DNA of 64,000 nucleotides, taken from Siniperca chuatsi. Its lineage: Eukaryota > Chordata > Actinopteri > Centrarchiformes > Sinipercidae. The translations under genes were made by a program, and so were the position numbers. The stretch covers positions 968,001 through 1,032,000 of the forward strand of contig NC_058062.1 in NCBI RefSeq assembly GCF_020085105.1, in the 5' to 3' direction. Positions 25,291 through 36,888 of the stretch are shown here, piece by piece. The notes under the pieces were generated by a model. It was not told the DNA's origin. It saw only the letters and a program-made list of their open reading frames with translations, and did not search any database. Numbering within the stretch: the first letter of the stretch is position 1; each line of letters opens with the position of its first letter.

Positions 25291-27990
25291 GTCCCGACCC
25301 CCAACCTGGGGGTCCCTGACATTTTGTGATGTTTTTAAATGCTAAGAAAATTGTACAGAGTTTGGTTGGTGGCTGTCAAACGTTTTTCAGATGGGTGTTG
25401 AAGCAAAGGTTACACACAGTTTGTACATAAAGTTACAAAAAGTGATTGCTCTTTTGAATATGTTTTGTAGCCTTGAACAAGTAAAACTTCAGAGAGAGTC
25501 AAGTACAAGAGCACACAGATACACAAAATAAACATTAATAAAGGAGTTAGAGACTTAAAAAATGGCCGCTGACAGATAATCCATCACTCAACTTCCTGTC
25601 AGAGTTACATCATCGTTGGTCGTGAGATTAATGCTGCCACTAAACAATCATTTACACAGGAATGTCCACTGTTTTCTGTCTTTAACTTGTTCTGCATTGA
25701 TCCACTAAATATTAGCTGTATGACTAAGTTGTAAAAAAACAGATATTTTCAGGACTAACCAGAACAATTAAAAAGTGAAGAAATATGTGATGTCATTAGT
25801 TGCATTCAAGATTTATAATAGATTATACACTGTGTAAATAAAGACGTGAAAACATAAAAGTTCATTACACAACAGAAATTCAACATGTAACATGTTTATT
25901 ATTTATTGTTCAATAATAAATCTTACTCAGAGTAACTTTCACTCAACTCCTCCTGGAGTCAAACCAGCTCATTAACCGGTCTGACTGGTGAACAGCAGAA
26001 TGTGAGTAATTTAAAGCAGCATCATAAACAATAAATAACAAAGGAAAGTAAGTGAACTCTTTAGACAGCTGAACTGCTGTCAAAATGTCAGGAGGGGTCA
26101 CATCGTAACGAGGCCCCCGGGCCACAAATGTGCTGATTAAACACATTATTTAAGACTGTGGTCCCTAACCCAAAATAAATCTGAAGGGTCACAAGATGAT
26201 TACATTTATGTAAGAATGAGAGAATCATTTATTCTATACAAAATGATGTCAATATTTTCAGACTTTCTCTAATTTTTGCTTTTTTTTGTGAAATACTGAA
26301 TAAAAACAAGTTATTTGTATTTGTTATTGCACGTATTCTTTGTACATTATGTTATGAACTTTTGCTTTAATCACTGTACAGCTCTTATACACTATAGAAT
26401 ATATATTGTACATATTTTTATTGGAAATGTATTTTGTAAGTTTATATTTTAGATCACTTTTTGCGGTACTTGTATTTTCTCCTGACTTTAGTCTCAGAAC
26501 TCAAATACATTTTTCACACTTGGCCCTAATCATCTTCCGTACATTTTCACACTGAGGTCAAAACCTGTGATGATATTTTGTTTGAAGGTGTTTGAAGTTA
26601 AAAAGGTTGGAAACCAACAATGTTGGTAAAATAATAAAGATTCAGTAATCAGAATTATATATTATATTACTGGATCATAATTATTGATGCATTAATGTGA
26701 TCATCACTTTAATGTTGCAGCTGGTGAAGGTGGAGCTCATTTTATTGACTTTATAAACTGCTGGGTAGTTTAATCTATAATAAAACATCATAATTTATTA
26801 GTTGATTTATATTTTGTTTTCATAATCTGAATCTGCAGAGTAACTAAAGACAAATGTCGAGGAGTAAAAAATACCATATTTGCCTCTGAAATGTGGTGGA
26901 GTAGAAGTACAAAGTATAAAATGGAAATATTAGTACAAGTACCTTAAAATTGACTGGTTAAACTGGTTCTGACCACTTCACTTCATGCTGCTGGAATGTG
27001 AAGATCCGACCAGACTCTCCGGCTCCGTCAGGAAACTCAACACTTACGTTATAGACTTTGTTCAAAATCAGGATTTCAAGGACATGACAAGAAATGAAAT
27101 AACTTTGATTGGAAGATAAGATTATGTAAGACCATGACCTTATTTAAGGAACGTCTTTCAGACAGAACATGGAACTGACATTTATATCTAACTCACCCGA
27201 ACATTGTATTTCCTGGGTTATAACATCCACCAGTGTGTGTGAGAAGTGCAAATTACCAAAGATGTGACTCGACGCCGTAGAGACGGCACTGATACAGCAG
27301 TCTGACGCGTGACCAGATGAAGTGTTTAGTTTTGTGGTTTTGAAATATTCACATTTGTTTTCTGCTCCTGCTTCTGCCTGCAGTTGAAGTTGAAGGATCT
27401 GACCAGCGGTGGCGCTGTAGACAAACATTTTGATTGGCTGCAGCTTGTTTGTCTGTGAACCAGCATGTGCACAAGGACCATGGAGGCATTAATAGAGCTG
27501 CTAGTTTGTCCCAGTTGCTGTACTGCAACTAAACCTACAGCTGCACACAAGGTCAATTATCACTCTTTGCTTTATGAAATTTTAATCCATAGAGATTTTA
27601 TGTGTAAAACTTTTCCGGAACATTTTCAAATGTCTTTGCAAAGTTATATGAGGTTCGACATATATGGAAGTTTACTGACGACAAAAGATTTAATTGTTCT
27701 GTACATTGCAACTTGAAACTGGAGTCAGATTCCTTGTATGTGTTCACATACTTGGCTGCTGATCTATGTTACTGTGATCATTATGCACCACAACACCAAG
27801 GCAAATTCCTTGTATGTGAAAACGTACTTGGCAATAAAGGGATTTATGATCCTGATAAAAATCTAATACAATATAATTTACAGCATTTTAAAGCAGAATA
27901 AGAAATGATTTGTTCATTTGAATGATACGAGTCGAGTGTTGTCTACTTTTTAAAAGAGTACAGACACTAATACACAGAAAACACACACGT
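25291..27990. other. gene-free spacer with repeats
   Basis: Bases 25345-25400 share GCAGAGTTTGGTTGGTGGC with 18545-18600. An R6-type piece lies at 26155-26290 and a reversed R1 copy at 26635-26955. A short tandem pair built on CCTTGTATGTG..ACTTGGC lies at 27731-27760 and 27807-27837. No exon recognised. Confidence 0.5.
26635..26955 (-). repeat. interspersed repeat R1, reversed copy
   Basis: In reverse it carries the same landmarks as 4210-4460: the AATGCATCAATAATTATGA block, the GCAGCTGCAACATTAAAGTG block, and the AATAAAACAAAATATAA stretch. Confidence 0.7.
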
Positions 27991-28009
27991 TTCAGTTCAT
28001 CAGAAGTAT

Positions 28010-28015
28010 TTTATT
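28010..28015 (-). terminator. poly(A) signal of keratin gene C
   Basis: AATAAA on the minus strand, 50 nt past the gene C stop codon. Confidence 0.7.
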
Positions 28016-28064
28016 TGTGTATTTCTGAGAACGGTTGGCTGCGTGTTGACAGATGTTTGTTGTC

Positions 28065-31000
28065 TCACTTGGTCTCAATTTTCTTAGTTTCAGAGCTGAC
28101 CTCTCCATCTTCTGTGATCTCTTTGGTGACGATCAGCACTTTACGAGTTGTGCTTGAAGTGGAGGCAGACGGCCTGCAGGAAAACACACAAACAAGAGCC
28201 CTGTTAGCTTTCATCACTCTGATAAACAGGCTAACGAAGCTTCTTACAGTGTTTGGTATTTAGGCTGCTGTAAACTGTTCACCATGTACCAACATACCAT
28301 AGTTAAAAGCAGTGTAAAATTAATAAATGTCAGGTGAAATTACCATTTCATGCACTATTGATACTCATACATATGCATGCATGTTTCTATATTTATATTT
28401 AGTGCTCTTTTCTACTTTTAATTATTTTAATGTTTCTACTTTTTAATTTTTCATTCATATATTTTTATATAATGCCTTTGTTTTGATTTTTATTACAAAG
28501 AAATATTTCTGACTTTGACACTTTGACTTAAGCTGTTTGGTTTATCTTGTCTGCCTCTTATTTGAAAGTTGTCTCTCGTATTATTTGTTTTGAAAAGTTC
28601 TATATAAAAGGTTTCATTATTATTGGTTCACTCACATGCTCAGCTCTCCGTCCAGCAGCCTCCTGTACTCAGCGATCTCCAGCTCCAGTTTGGTCTTGGT
28701 GTCCAGCAGCATCTGGTACTCCTGGCCCTGACGCTCCAGGTCAGCTCTCAGCTGCGTCAGCTGGGTCTCCACAGCAGACACCTGCCTCTGGTAACCTCCC
28801 AGCATGCTGGCGTAGCGGTTCTGGGTGTCGGCAAGGGTTCCTTCCAGAGAGGCTTTCTGAAGGGGAGAAGAAACAGTGTGAGGAGATTTACAGACTGTGT
28901 TGATTCACATGAAAAAGACCCAGAGATGGTAGAAACCCACCATGCTGAGCTGCGATTGGAGCTCGATCTCCAGGCCCTGCAGCGAGCGTTTGACCTCTGT
29001 GACCTCAGAGCGTGATGACTGAAGAGTCTCTGTGCTCACGGCGACCTCCTTATTGAGCTCCTCAGACTACAAAAACAGAACAAAAAACAAAGAAAAAATG
29101 TCAGAAATCATGTCTGAGGGAGATGAATGTGTTTTGAAACTGCTCATAGATCAACATGTATGCAGATGACACTCTCCTGTTTGTAACTTTTATTTCATCA
29201 TGCTTTTATTTCACTGTTTTTTTTTTATCAGAATCAGAAATACTTTATTGATCCCCGAGGGGAAACTCTATTTCACTGACTTAATCAATTTTATAAATGC
29301 TCACTTTGTTTTCAGTTTGGCCTGTAGTGATTTAAAAAAATATACAATCTTTTAGTCTTTATATTGTGTTGAAAAGTCAAAATTATGAAAAAGTAATTTT
29401 GATATATTAGTTTAGGTGTTTTAGGCTGCAGTTCCACTAATAGCCACTAGATGCTGCTAGAAAAGTCCTAACTGCATTGAAGTGAATGGGGAAACACCCA
29501 ACTTTTCTCTGGAAATAAAGGTCAGACTATTTTCTCCACATGAGGGTAGGGGAAGGTAATTTCACTCAGATGGGTTATAGCCACTTCAGCCAAAACTTTG
29601 GGGTTTAGTTACTCTTTAAAGAGCACTTGGAGTTGGCTTTGCTTTGATCTCAGCCTATCACAGGGTTTATATTGCTCACCTTGGACTGGAACCAGGTCTC
29701 CAGTTCTCTGCGGTTCTTGGTGGCGACGGTCTCATAGTGTTCTCTGATTCCGGCCATGATGGCGGACAGGTCCTGCTGAGGAGCGGCGTCCACCTCCACG
29801 TTCACCTGACCTCCCATCTGAGACCGCAGAGCCAGCAGGTCCTGCAGGAAAACACATCGAAGAGAAATTAGTCTTTAACAAACTGTTAATTTTTAAGTCG
29901 CTTATCAAGACACAATTCCATGTTTTTGGCACTTGCTTTTCTCTTTTTCATATCCGTTTAAATTGAATGTGGTATTCAGACAAAATCAGCAGTTTGACTT
30001 TGGTTTTGGGATCGACATTTGTCAAATTTTAGTAGATTCTGTGGACTAAATGACTAATCAAATAAAACAATAATCATGGATTAACCAGTAATGAAGATCA
30101 CGTTTATGTGCAACTCTAATCCAAGATACTGAAGACATTCAATGCCTTGATGTTAATTCTACTGTCTGCATGCTGTGGCTATAATTTACCAACACTTACT
30201 AACACTTGATTGAAAAGCTGCCAAATCAGGAGTTAAAGTGTGTTTGGACCTATTGAAACTCACTTTAAAAGATTTTAGATTGTTTTTCTCTTTGCAAAAT
30301 CAGGAAGAATTCCTTTTTAACAGTGAAGTTTGCAAAGTTTGAAGGTTTCCCAAATTTTCTTCTACCATTTAGCAGCTTTGATAAATGTTTCCACCAAATG
30401 TCATTGGCAGGAATACTTCTTAATAATGAACTCGGAATGGCTAATGTTAACCGTAGTTAGTTTGCGGCACCCACCTCCTCGTGGTTCTTCTTGAGCTGGA
30501 TGAGTTCCTCCCTCAGCGATTCGATCTGCATCTCCAGGTCAGATCTTCCCAGAGTCAGCTCGTCCAGGAACCTCTTCAGCCCGGCGATGTCGGCCTCCAC
30601 CGACTGACGCATGGCCACCTCGTTCTCAAACCTGCACACCAACCGGCAGCATCAATCAAATCAGCTGCTTCATCCAAAACACGGAGGGAGGAGGGACTGT
30701 CCTCACCAGACAAGCCCCAGCGTTAGTTTTTTTGTTCAAACACTTGAAACGATAAGGACCTCTAGTGGTCATGTGAATTGTGAAAGTTGTCAGAAGCAAA
30801 AGAGGAAGTTCTACGTCTGTTAGAACAGCTCATCTTGTGGAGGAGGCCGGCGTGGATGGTTGGGTCTAACCAACAGTCAAGAATTGGTTTCTTTTAAACA
30901 TGACTGCCATCTTTCCTTAACATTAACCAAGTCGTTTTAACCAGGGCTGCCAACTCTCTGCTGCCCGGACAAAGTTCATATGAGTTTAGAGGCTACAGTC

Positions 31001-32532
31001 AAATCATTTGAGATGTCGGGACATTTTTATAGGACCAAAAGAAGCGTTTCTGATATATTTCTTCCTTTTAATAATAAAAAAAAGCTATCAATAATGCATC
31101 AATAAAGAACACGTTGAGATTATTCTTCACTGCAAAACAAAAGGGACAAAATTGTGGTTGTATCAGCAAACCAGCTCGGTGTGACGGATTTGCCACTACA
31201 TATATCAGATCTACATATATAAACCAGATATGAGCTCCAGTTGTTGGTGATGTGAATGTCCAGGGTTCGTATACTCACTTGACTCTGAAGTCATCAGAAG
31301 CCAGCTTGGCATTATCGATTGAAAGGTAGAGAGATCCGTTAACACGGGTGGCATTTAAGATCTGAAACACAAGAAGAAGTACAGATTTAGGCTGGATGTG
31401 TTTTATTTTATTTTCTAAATGTAACTTGTACTGAGACTCAAATACAAACTATTTTAAAATTTTGAAGTATTTCAGCTGATCCAGGAAAAGGAACAGCAGA
31501 GTGGCTGCAGGTTTGTTTTTATTGTGGAATAAAAATGAAAAGGAAACTTTATTTTTGGATTTATTAGTTACTGCCTGCCCTGTTCAAAATCTCGTTATAG
31601 AACCCTGTGTTGTAAAATGATCAGTATGTCTATCTCTACCTTGTTCTGAGTTTCCTGTGAGTGTAGATAGGGTGAATGCAATGAGTGTACAGAGTTTGTA
31701 AAGCAGCTACACAGCAGGTTCAAAAACGATGCAAATATAAGTCAAATTTCCCCTCCTTGTTTTAGTGGGCTTCTGTTTTTGTGCACACATCATGCAAAAC
31801 TAGATCTGGAGCCTGAGTGATCCTGCTGCAGGTGGCCTCGGTGTGTTTTGGGTGTGGCTGCACCTGTATTCATCCCGTCTGCCTCGGTAACCGTACACCT
31901 GAGTTTGCCCTGACTGCAGGGCTTTTAATGTCAGTGAGGAAGAAGCTTTTGTGCTGGAGAAGATTCATTTTCATGCAAATAAACTTCAGACAAACGGCTC
32001 GTCTTCAGTTTCAGGCAGCATTCTTATCTTGACGTCTTCACATGATCTCACACTTCTAGTCTTTCCGTTGTGCCTCTGCTACAGTTTGACCTCACAAAGA
32101 GACAAACCTGTGTACAGAATCAGAGCCTGGTCTCACCTGGTCCTGCAGGTCGCTGATGACGACCTTGAATGCGGCACAGTCGTGGCCCTCGGGTTTGGTC
32201 TTGTTCTCCAGGAACTGCCTGATCTTCAGCTCCAGCTCGGCGTTGGCCTTCTCCAGCTTGCGGACCTTCTCCAGGTAGGCGGCCAGGCGGTCGTTCAGGT
32301 TCTGCATGGCCATTTTCTTGTTGTCGGAGATGTCGACGGCGTCAGCCAGGTTGAAACCGGCGCCGGCACCTGCGGCAGAAAACCCTGCACCGGCAGAGGA
32401 GAAGCTTCTGGGAGCGCTCATGCTGGAGATGCGGACCCCGGAGCCTCCGGCGCCGGCGTACACGCTGGGGGCCCTCATGGAGCCGATTCGGCTTCCACTA
32501 GAAAAGGTGACGGAGCGAGCGTAGGAGGTCAT
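28065..32532 (-). CDS. type I keratin, gene C (7 exons)
   Basis: Acidic keratin, complete. Exons 5' to 3': 32137-32532, 31279-31361, 30475-30631, 29680-29841, 28941-29066, 28636-28856, 28065-28173; 1254 nt, 417 aa. The head (about 1-72) is Ala/Gly/Ser-rich with [14 protein letters not shown]. The rod (about 73-379) opens with [19 protein letters not shown] and closes with [11 protein letters not shown]. The 36-residue tail contains [18 protein letters not shown]. All introns are GT-AG, and the last junction is phase 2 (AT|G). A TATA-like box lies about 65 nt above the ATG. Exon 4 is nearly identical to gene B, while the first two thirds of exon 3 are nearly identical to gene D, suggesting gene conversion. 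Intron 4 holds an R3 repeat copy. Confidence 0.93.
29231..29272 (+). repeat. repeat R3 in gene C intron 4
   Basis: Matches 13371-13415 over AATCAGAAATACTTTATTGA and the following CCCCGAGG. Confidence 0.65.
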
Positions 32533-32594
32533 GGTGGAGGTGTCTGCCTGCTCTGGATGGAGAGGAGAGAATGAAGCAGAGGTTGGACTCGGCT

Positions 32595-32603
32595 CCTTTT
32601 ATG
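32595..32603 (-). promoter_or_regulatory. TATA-like box, gene C
   Basis: CATAAAAGG on the minus strand, 65-70 nt before the gene C ATG. Its flanks (GG before, AG after) match gene B. Confidence 0.65.
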
Positions 32604-34257
32604 CCACTTGAAAGTGGGAGAGGGGTTCAGGGCCCGGCCCCCGCTGCACGCCTCAGGGCTGGAGACACAAGCAGCCACATGACAAACAGACGAACAGACC
32701 AATCCCAGCAGGAATGTTAAGTAAACGCCTGTTGCACAATGACACCACATGCAGAGCTTCTCCGTTTGCTCTGCTATCTGGAAATGTCTTTCAGGTGACT
32801 CAATCATCGCGTTTCCTCAGGTGTATCTCCGCCTCTGTGGCCTGATGGAATCCAGTTTTATCTAATCTGTGTCAGATTTCTGCACATTTCAGACGTCTAA
32901 AGACCCTCGACCCTCCTCCGCCTCACATCCACCTGGATTCCTCTCTGCATGTTCAAACCTGTCTGCTGTTTCTGAGCTGTGCGTGTTACTTTGAGCCCTG
33001 CAGGTCCACATACTGGCGCCTCTCTCGTCTTTGTTGTGCAAGCAAACAATGAGATCCTGTGTGCCGGCTCTTCATTCGGGCTCTGTTTGCTGTGACAAAA
33101 CAGGACATGAAACACTGCTGACATCACTGTTCAAATTCATACACAGCCACAGGCCTAACGCCAGTGTAGCCCATTATATTACCGCATGAATTAATCTTCC
33201 AGGTAGAGTCACAGAAATATGTTTTACATCTAACTCTCTCTGTTCCTTTTTGGGAGGATTTGTGGCTGTATCTGCGAATTCTGTCTGCAGAGAAAAACAG
33301 CTCAGCGTGACGGAAAAATGACATGAATTCCAGTTTGACACTTGACCCAAAGGTTGTACGAGATATTCCAGATCGACATGTTTGAAACCGGGTTGGGGGT
33401 GGGGGGGCGGTGTCATGTTGAAACAGAAGGGAGACACACCCAAACCGTTGATACAGAGTTGGAAGAACACTGTTTAAAATTAAGATTTCCCTTCATTGGA
33501 ACTAGACCTGTCCTTGGGTAGTTTAACTGGGGTGTCCACATACTTTTGGCCATATAACATACTTTGATATTACACCTTCATCTGTTTCACAAACAGGACT
33601 GAATCATGTACATTTTTAGCTGATAATGCGGGGTAAAAATATATTAATATAATATTAATTTCACTAAAATTTGGGTGAAAATGAAACGGAAGTGAAAATA
33701 ATCTGCCACGTGCATCACGTGACTGTCATTTAAACATTTCTACACATTTTCTACTATTAGAATAAAACAACAGGAACGGGACAAACTGTTGACCCAAAGT
33801 ATGGTGTCACATTAGAGCTCAGCAGGTCGGGCCCCTCCAAAGGGTCACAAAATAAATCTGAGAGGTCGTGAGATGATTACTGGGAGGGAAACAAAATTCA
33901 GATATAAGTTGCTATTAATATTTTTGACTTCTGGTGAAATATTGGATAATTATCTCTCTGAGTTTCAAACAGTTATTTAAACCACGAGAACAGTCCCGTC
34001 TACAACACCTGAGACGCGACAGTGTGGACGAACTCGACCAGACACCGGTTCAATCTTTAATGAATCGTATTTTTTAAGAGTAAAGTCTTAATTTTAAAAT
34101 GAACTAGTCAACACAGGTGTCAAATAAATGTAGTGGAGTAAAAAGTACAACATTTCCCTCTGAAATGTAGTGAGTATATAATATATATAAGTACGGTTGC
34201 CACCCGTATTGAAAAATAAAATGCACTGTCCCTTAAGCTGCGCTCAGACTACAGAAA

Positions 34258-34690
34258 AACATAAAGAAAGTCTTTATTGTCATTGCACAGCTGCACAACG
34301 TCCCCTGAGCATTACATGCAACATAAAAAGAAAAAATCACACATATGCACTGCATGTTAAGGGCTACACACATAAATAAGTATAAAATAAATCTAAATAT
34401 ACAATCTAGAAATAAATCCATGTTGCGCTCCTCCGTGAGATATGGACACGGGTCTTGATAGACCTGTAGCGCCCTCCAGAGGGCAGCAGAGCAAAATGGT
34501 GGCTGCCTGGCTGCGATGAGTCGGTGACGGTGTTTGCGGGCCGGCGTAGACCTCGGGTCCTGGGTGCCGGTGATTTTCTGTGCTGATTTGATGACTCTCT
34601 GAAGGGCTTTTTTGTCAGCTGGACCACACCAAGACGCCGCAAGCGAGTACGCTTTCAACAAAGCAGTGCTGAAAGCAAACTCACAAAAAA
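34258..34690 (-). mobile_element. 3' end of a non-LTR retrotransposon, frameshifted
   Basis: One minus frame reads AASWCGPADKKALQRVIKSA. A second frame continues with DSSQPGSHHFALLPSGGRYR. Together these are the usual C-terminal end of a fish non-LTR reverse transcriptase, broken by at least one frameshift. The 3' terminus ends with TGCAATGACAATAAAG. Confidence 0.7.
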
Positions 34691-36293
34691 ACAAAAACAA
34701 AATAAAAAACCATAACAAGCATAATCCACTCCAGGGATGTGCGCCGCCATCTTGTTTCTTTCTCTCTAATCTCAAACATACTCGCGCTACAAGATTTGAA
34801 AATGGCGGCGCATCACACGCTACAGGATGTCATTAAGATGAAGGTTACCGTGCCCGAGGGAGCGGTGCCCCACCTCGCGTGATACCACGTGGTCTCGTGG
34901 GGATGTACGTGACAGACGAGGTTCAGTTAAACTGGATGTTAGCGACAATGCTAACAATAATGGCTTCCTCCATTTTGACATTTTCTTGTCAGGGTTGTAC
35001 ATCATTTAATTCAATAAAGTGTTACTGAAAGGGGGGGGGGGACTCTCTGCGCTTGCTAACCATCAGTTAACTGTCCATTAGCAAGATAATTAGCATGGTC
35101 GCTAACGGAGCAGTTTATTGAAAAGACGTATTTGTGCCATGTCCTCCCGTCTCCTAACCGTGTGTAAGCCAGTTTATACTCTGACAGAGGAGCTTCAATA
35201 AAACTTCAGATAAAACAGCTAATAAGCTACGATAGCGTCCTCCATTTTGCCATTTCGTTCACACGATTGTACGTAATTTCGAGTCAGTTACTTAAAAGCG
35301 TGAACTTTCTGCACTTGCTAACAGTCAGTTAGCAAGCTATTAGCTCAGTTGCTAATGGGACAATAAGTTCACAAAGTTTATTCAAGAGACGTATTTGTAC
35401 CATCGATTCCTGCCTCCTAACTACTCTCCAGCTCTCTGTTCCCTCTAACGTCAGCTCGCTCTCAGGTCGGCTTGCTATTTATTAGTTTGTTTGTTGTGAT
35501 ATTTAATATTACTTTCGAGTTACTGGGTTATTCTACATATTTGCTTTATTTAGACCAGGTTTATGAAGTATTTTCTTAGCTAGTTATTTGTTTAACTTAA
35601 GTTTTTCTAGTTTGTTTAGTTTGTTTGGGTTAATTTAAATTAAAATTATGGAACATATTTTAATCTCTGAGGAAATGTTCTCAGTTAAGTTTATTTGTTG
35701 TAGATTTACCACTAGATTACACATTAGCATTTTTCTAAGGTGTCAACTTTAATCTTTCTTTTTTTTGTGTGTGAAATCTGGATATTTTCATCTTTTCATC
35801 CTCCAAAAAAATTCGACTTGTCATCGAGTTTGGTTGAATAATATTGTTTATAATTCAAGTGACTCATGTTTCACCTGCTGCCTCACTCAGTCTGACAGTA
35901 ATAACGGTGTTTTTATGAGCTGCTGTTTCAGCTGGCGCCCACATCAGAGGGTGGGCGTTGCCACGGTTACCTGGCTTCCTTTACGAGCCGGAGGCCGCTT
36001 TAAGGTGGAAGATTAACTCCGACTGTCTGCAGGTCTATAATCGGAGGCTGGCACAGAGATGGGGAAAAACTGCATACTTTGTTCCCGTGCATATATGTAA
36101 TAAAGGTTCATTTGAATACGCTATAAAACAGTGGGTCGCAGCCTGAGGGGTCACCGGGGGATTTACGGGATGAAAAATATATATTTCTGTCACACAAAAC
36201 AGTTTAACTTTAATCTTTCCTTTTCTGTGTGTGAAATCTGGATATTTTCATCTCTTTCAAGGAAAAAGTGCTGAACATTGGGAAAACACCTGT

Positions 36294-36295
<2 letters not shown>

Positions 36296-36355
<60 letters not shown>
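36296..36355. repeat. (TA)n microsatellite
   Basis: About 30 uninterrupted TA dinucleotides. Confidence 0.95.
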
Positions 36356-36357
<2 letters not shown>

Positions 36358-36824
36358 CAGAAATAAAGAATAATTGCCTGGTTTTATTTGCCTCATTGCC
36401 TCCTGAAATGTTTTAACCCTGGTGCAACCATGTGCTGTTTAAATAAAGTTTATTATTATTGTTATCATCTGAACCTCCTCTCCTTGCAGCGGCTACAGAG
36501 CAGCCACTCTGATGGACGCTGCTGCTGTAACTTTGGATATGTTTGTCTTTCAAACACAAAACCATGTTGGCAAAATAGTTACATTTACGTAGATTTAAAA
36601 GCTAAAAAAAAGACTTGTTGTAAAACATTAATCTGCACTTTTTGAATCCTTTAACATTACAGATATATTCCTGTTCTTGTTACTATCCTCACTCATCTTT
36701 AAGCTTTAGTGCTCGAGACATTTTTGAGATTTTTATTTGTCGTTTCATTCACCTTTCAGCACGGCAGCAGCACCTGGTGGCCATTAGAGGAAGTGCAGTT
36801 TGAACAGACGACAACAGACAGCGT

Positions 36825-36868
36825 TTTATTTCGAAGCACCTCGGCAGACTTTTATTTGCGTGTTTATT
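36825..36868 (-). terminator. poly(A) signals of keratin gene D
   Basis: AATAAA on the minus strand at 36863-36868, 36851-36856 and 36825-36830, within 65 nt of the stop codon. Confidence 0.65.
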
Positions 36869-36888
36869 TCTGTGAGAGCTGTGAGCGC

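Larger units (their letters stand above)
32620..36820. other. gene-free spacer with repeats
   Basis: It holds a reversed copy of the AGTATGTGGACACCCC repeat (about 33412-33560), an R6 copy (33835-33970), a retrotransposon tail (34258-34690) and a TA run (36296-36355). It also holds a duplicated block (35746-35800 and 36206-36262) sharing GTGTGTGAAATCTGGATATT. No exon recognised. Confidence 0.5.

Noticed and set aside
34233..34775. 180-codon minus frame as a membrane protein gene
   Set aside because: The recognisable part is a frameshifted retrotransposon C-terminus; the hydrophobic ends are AT-rich flanks.
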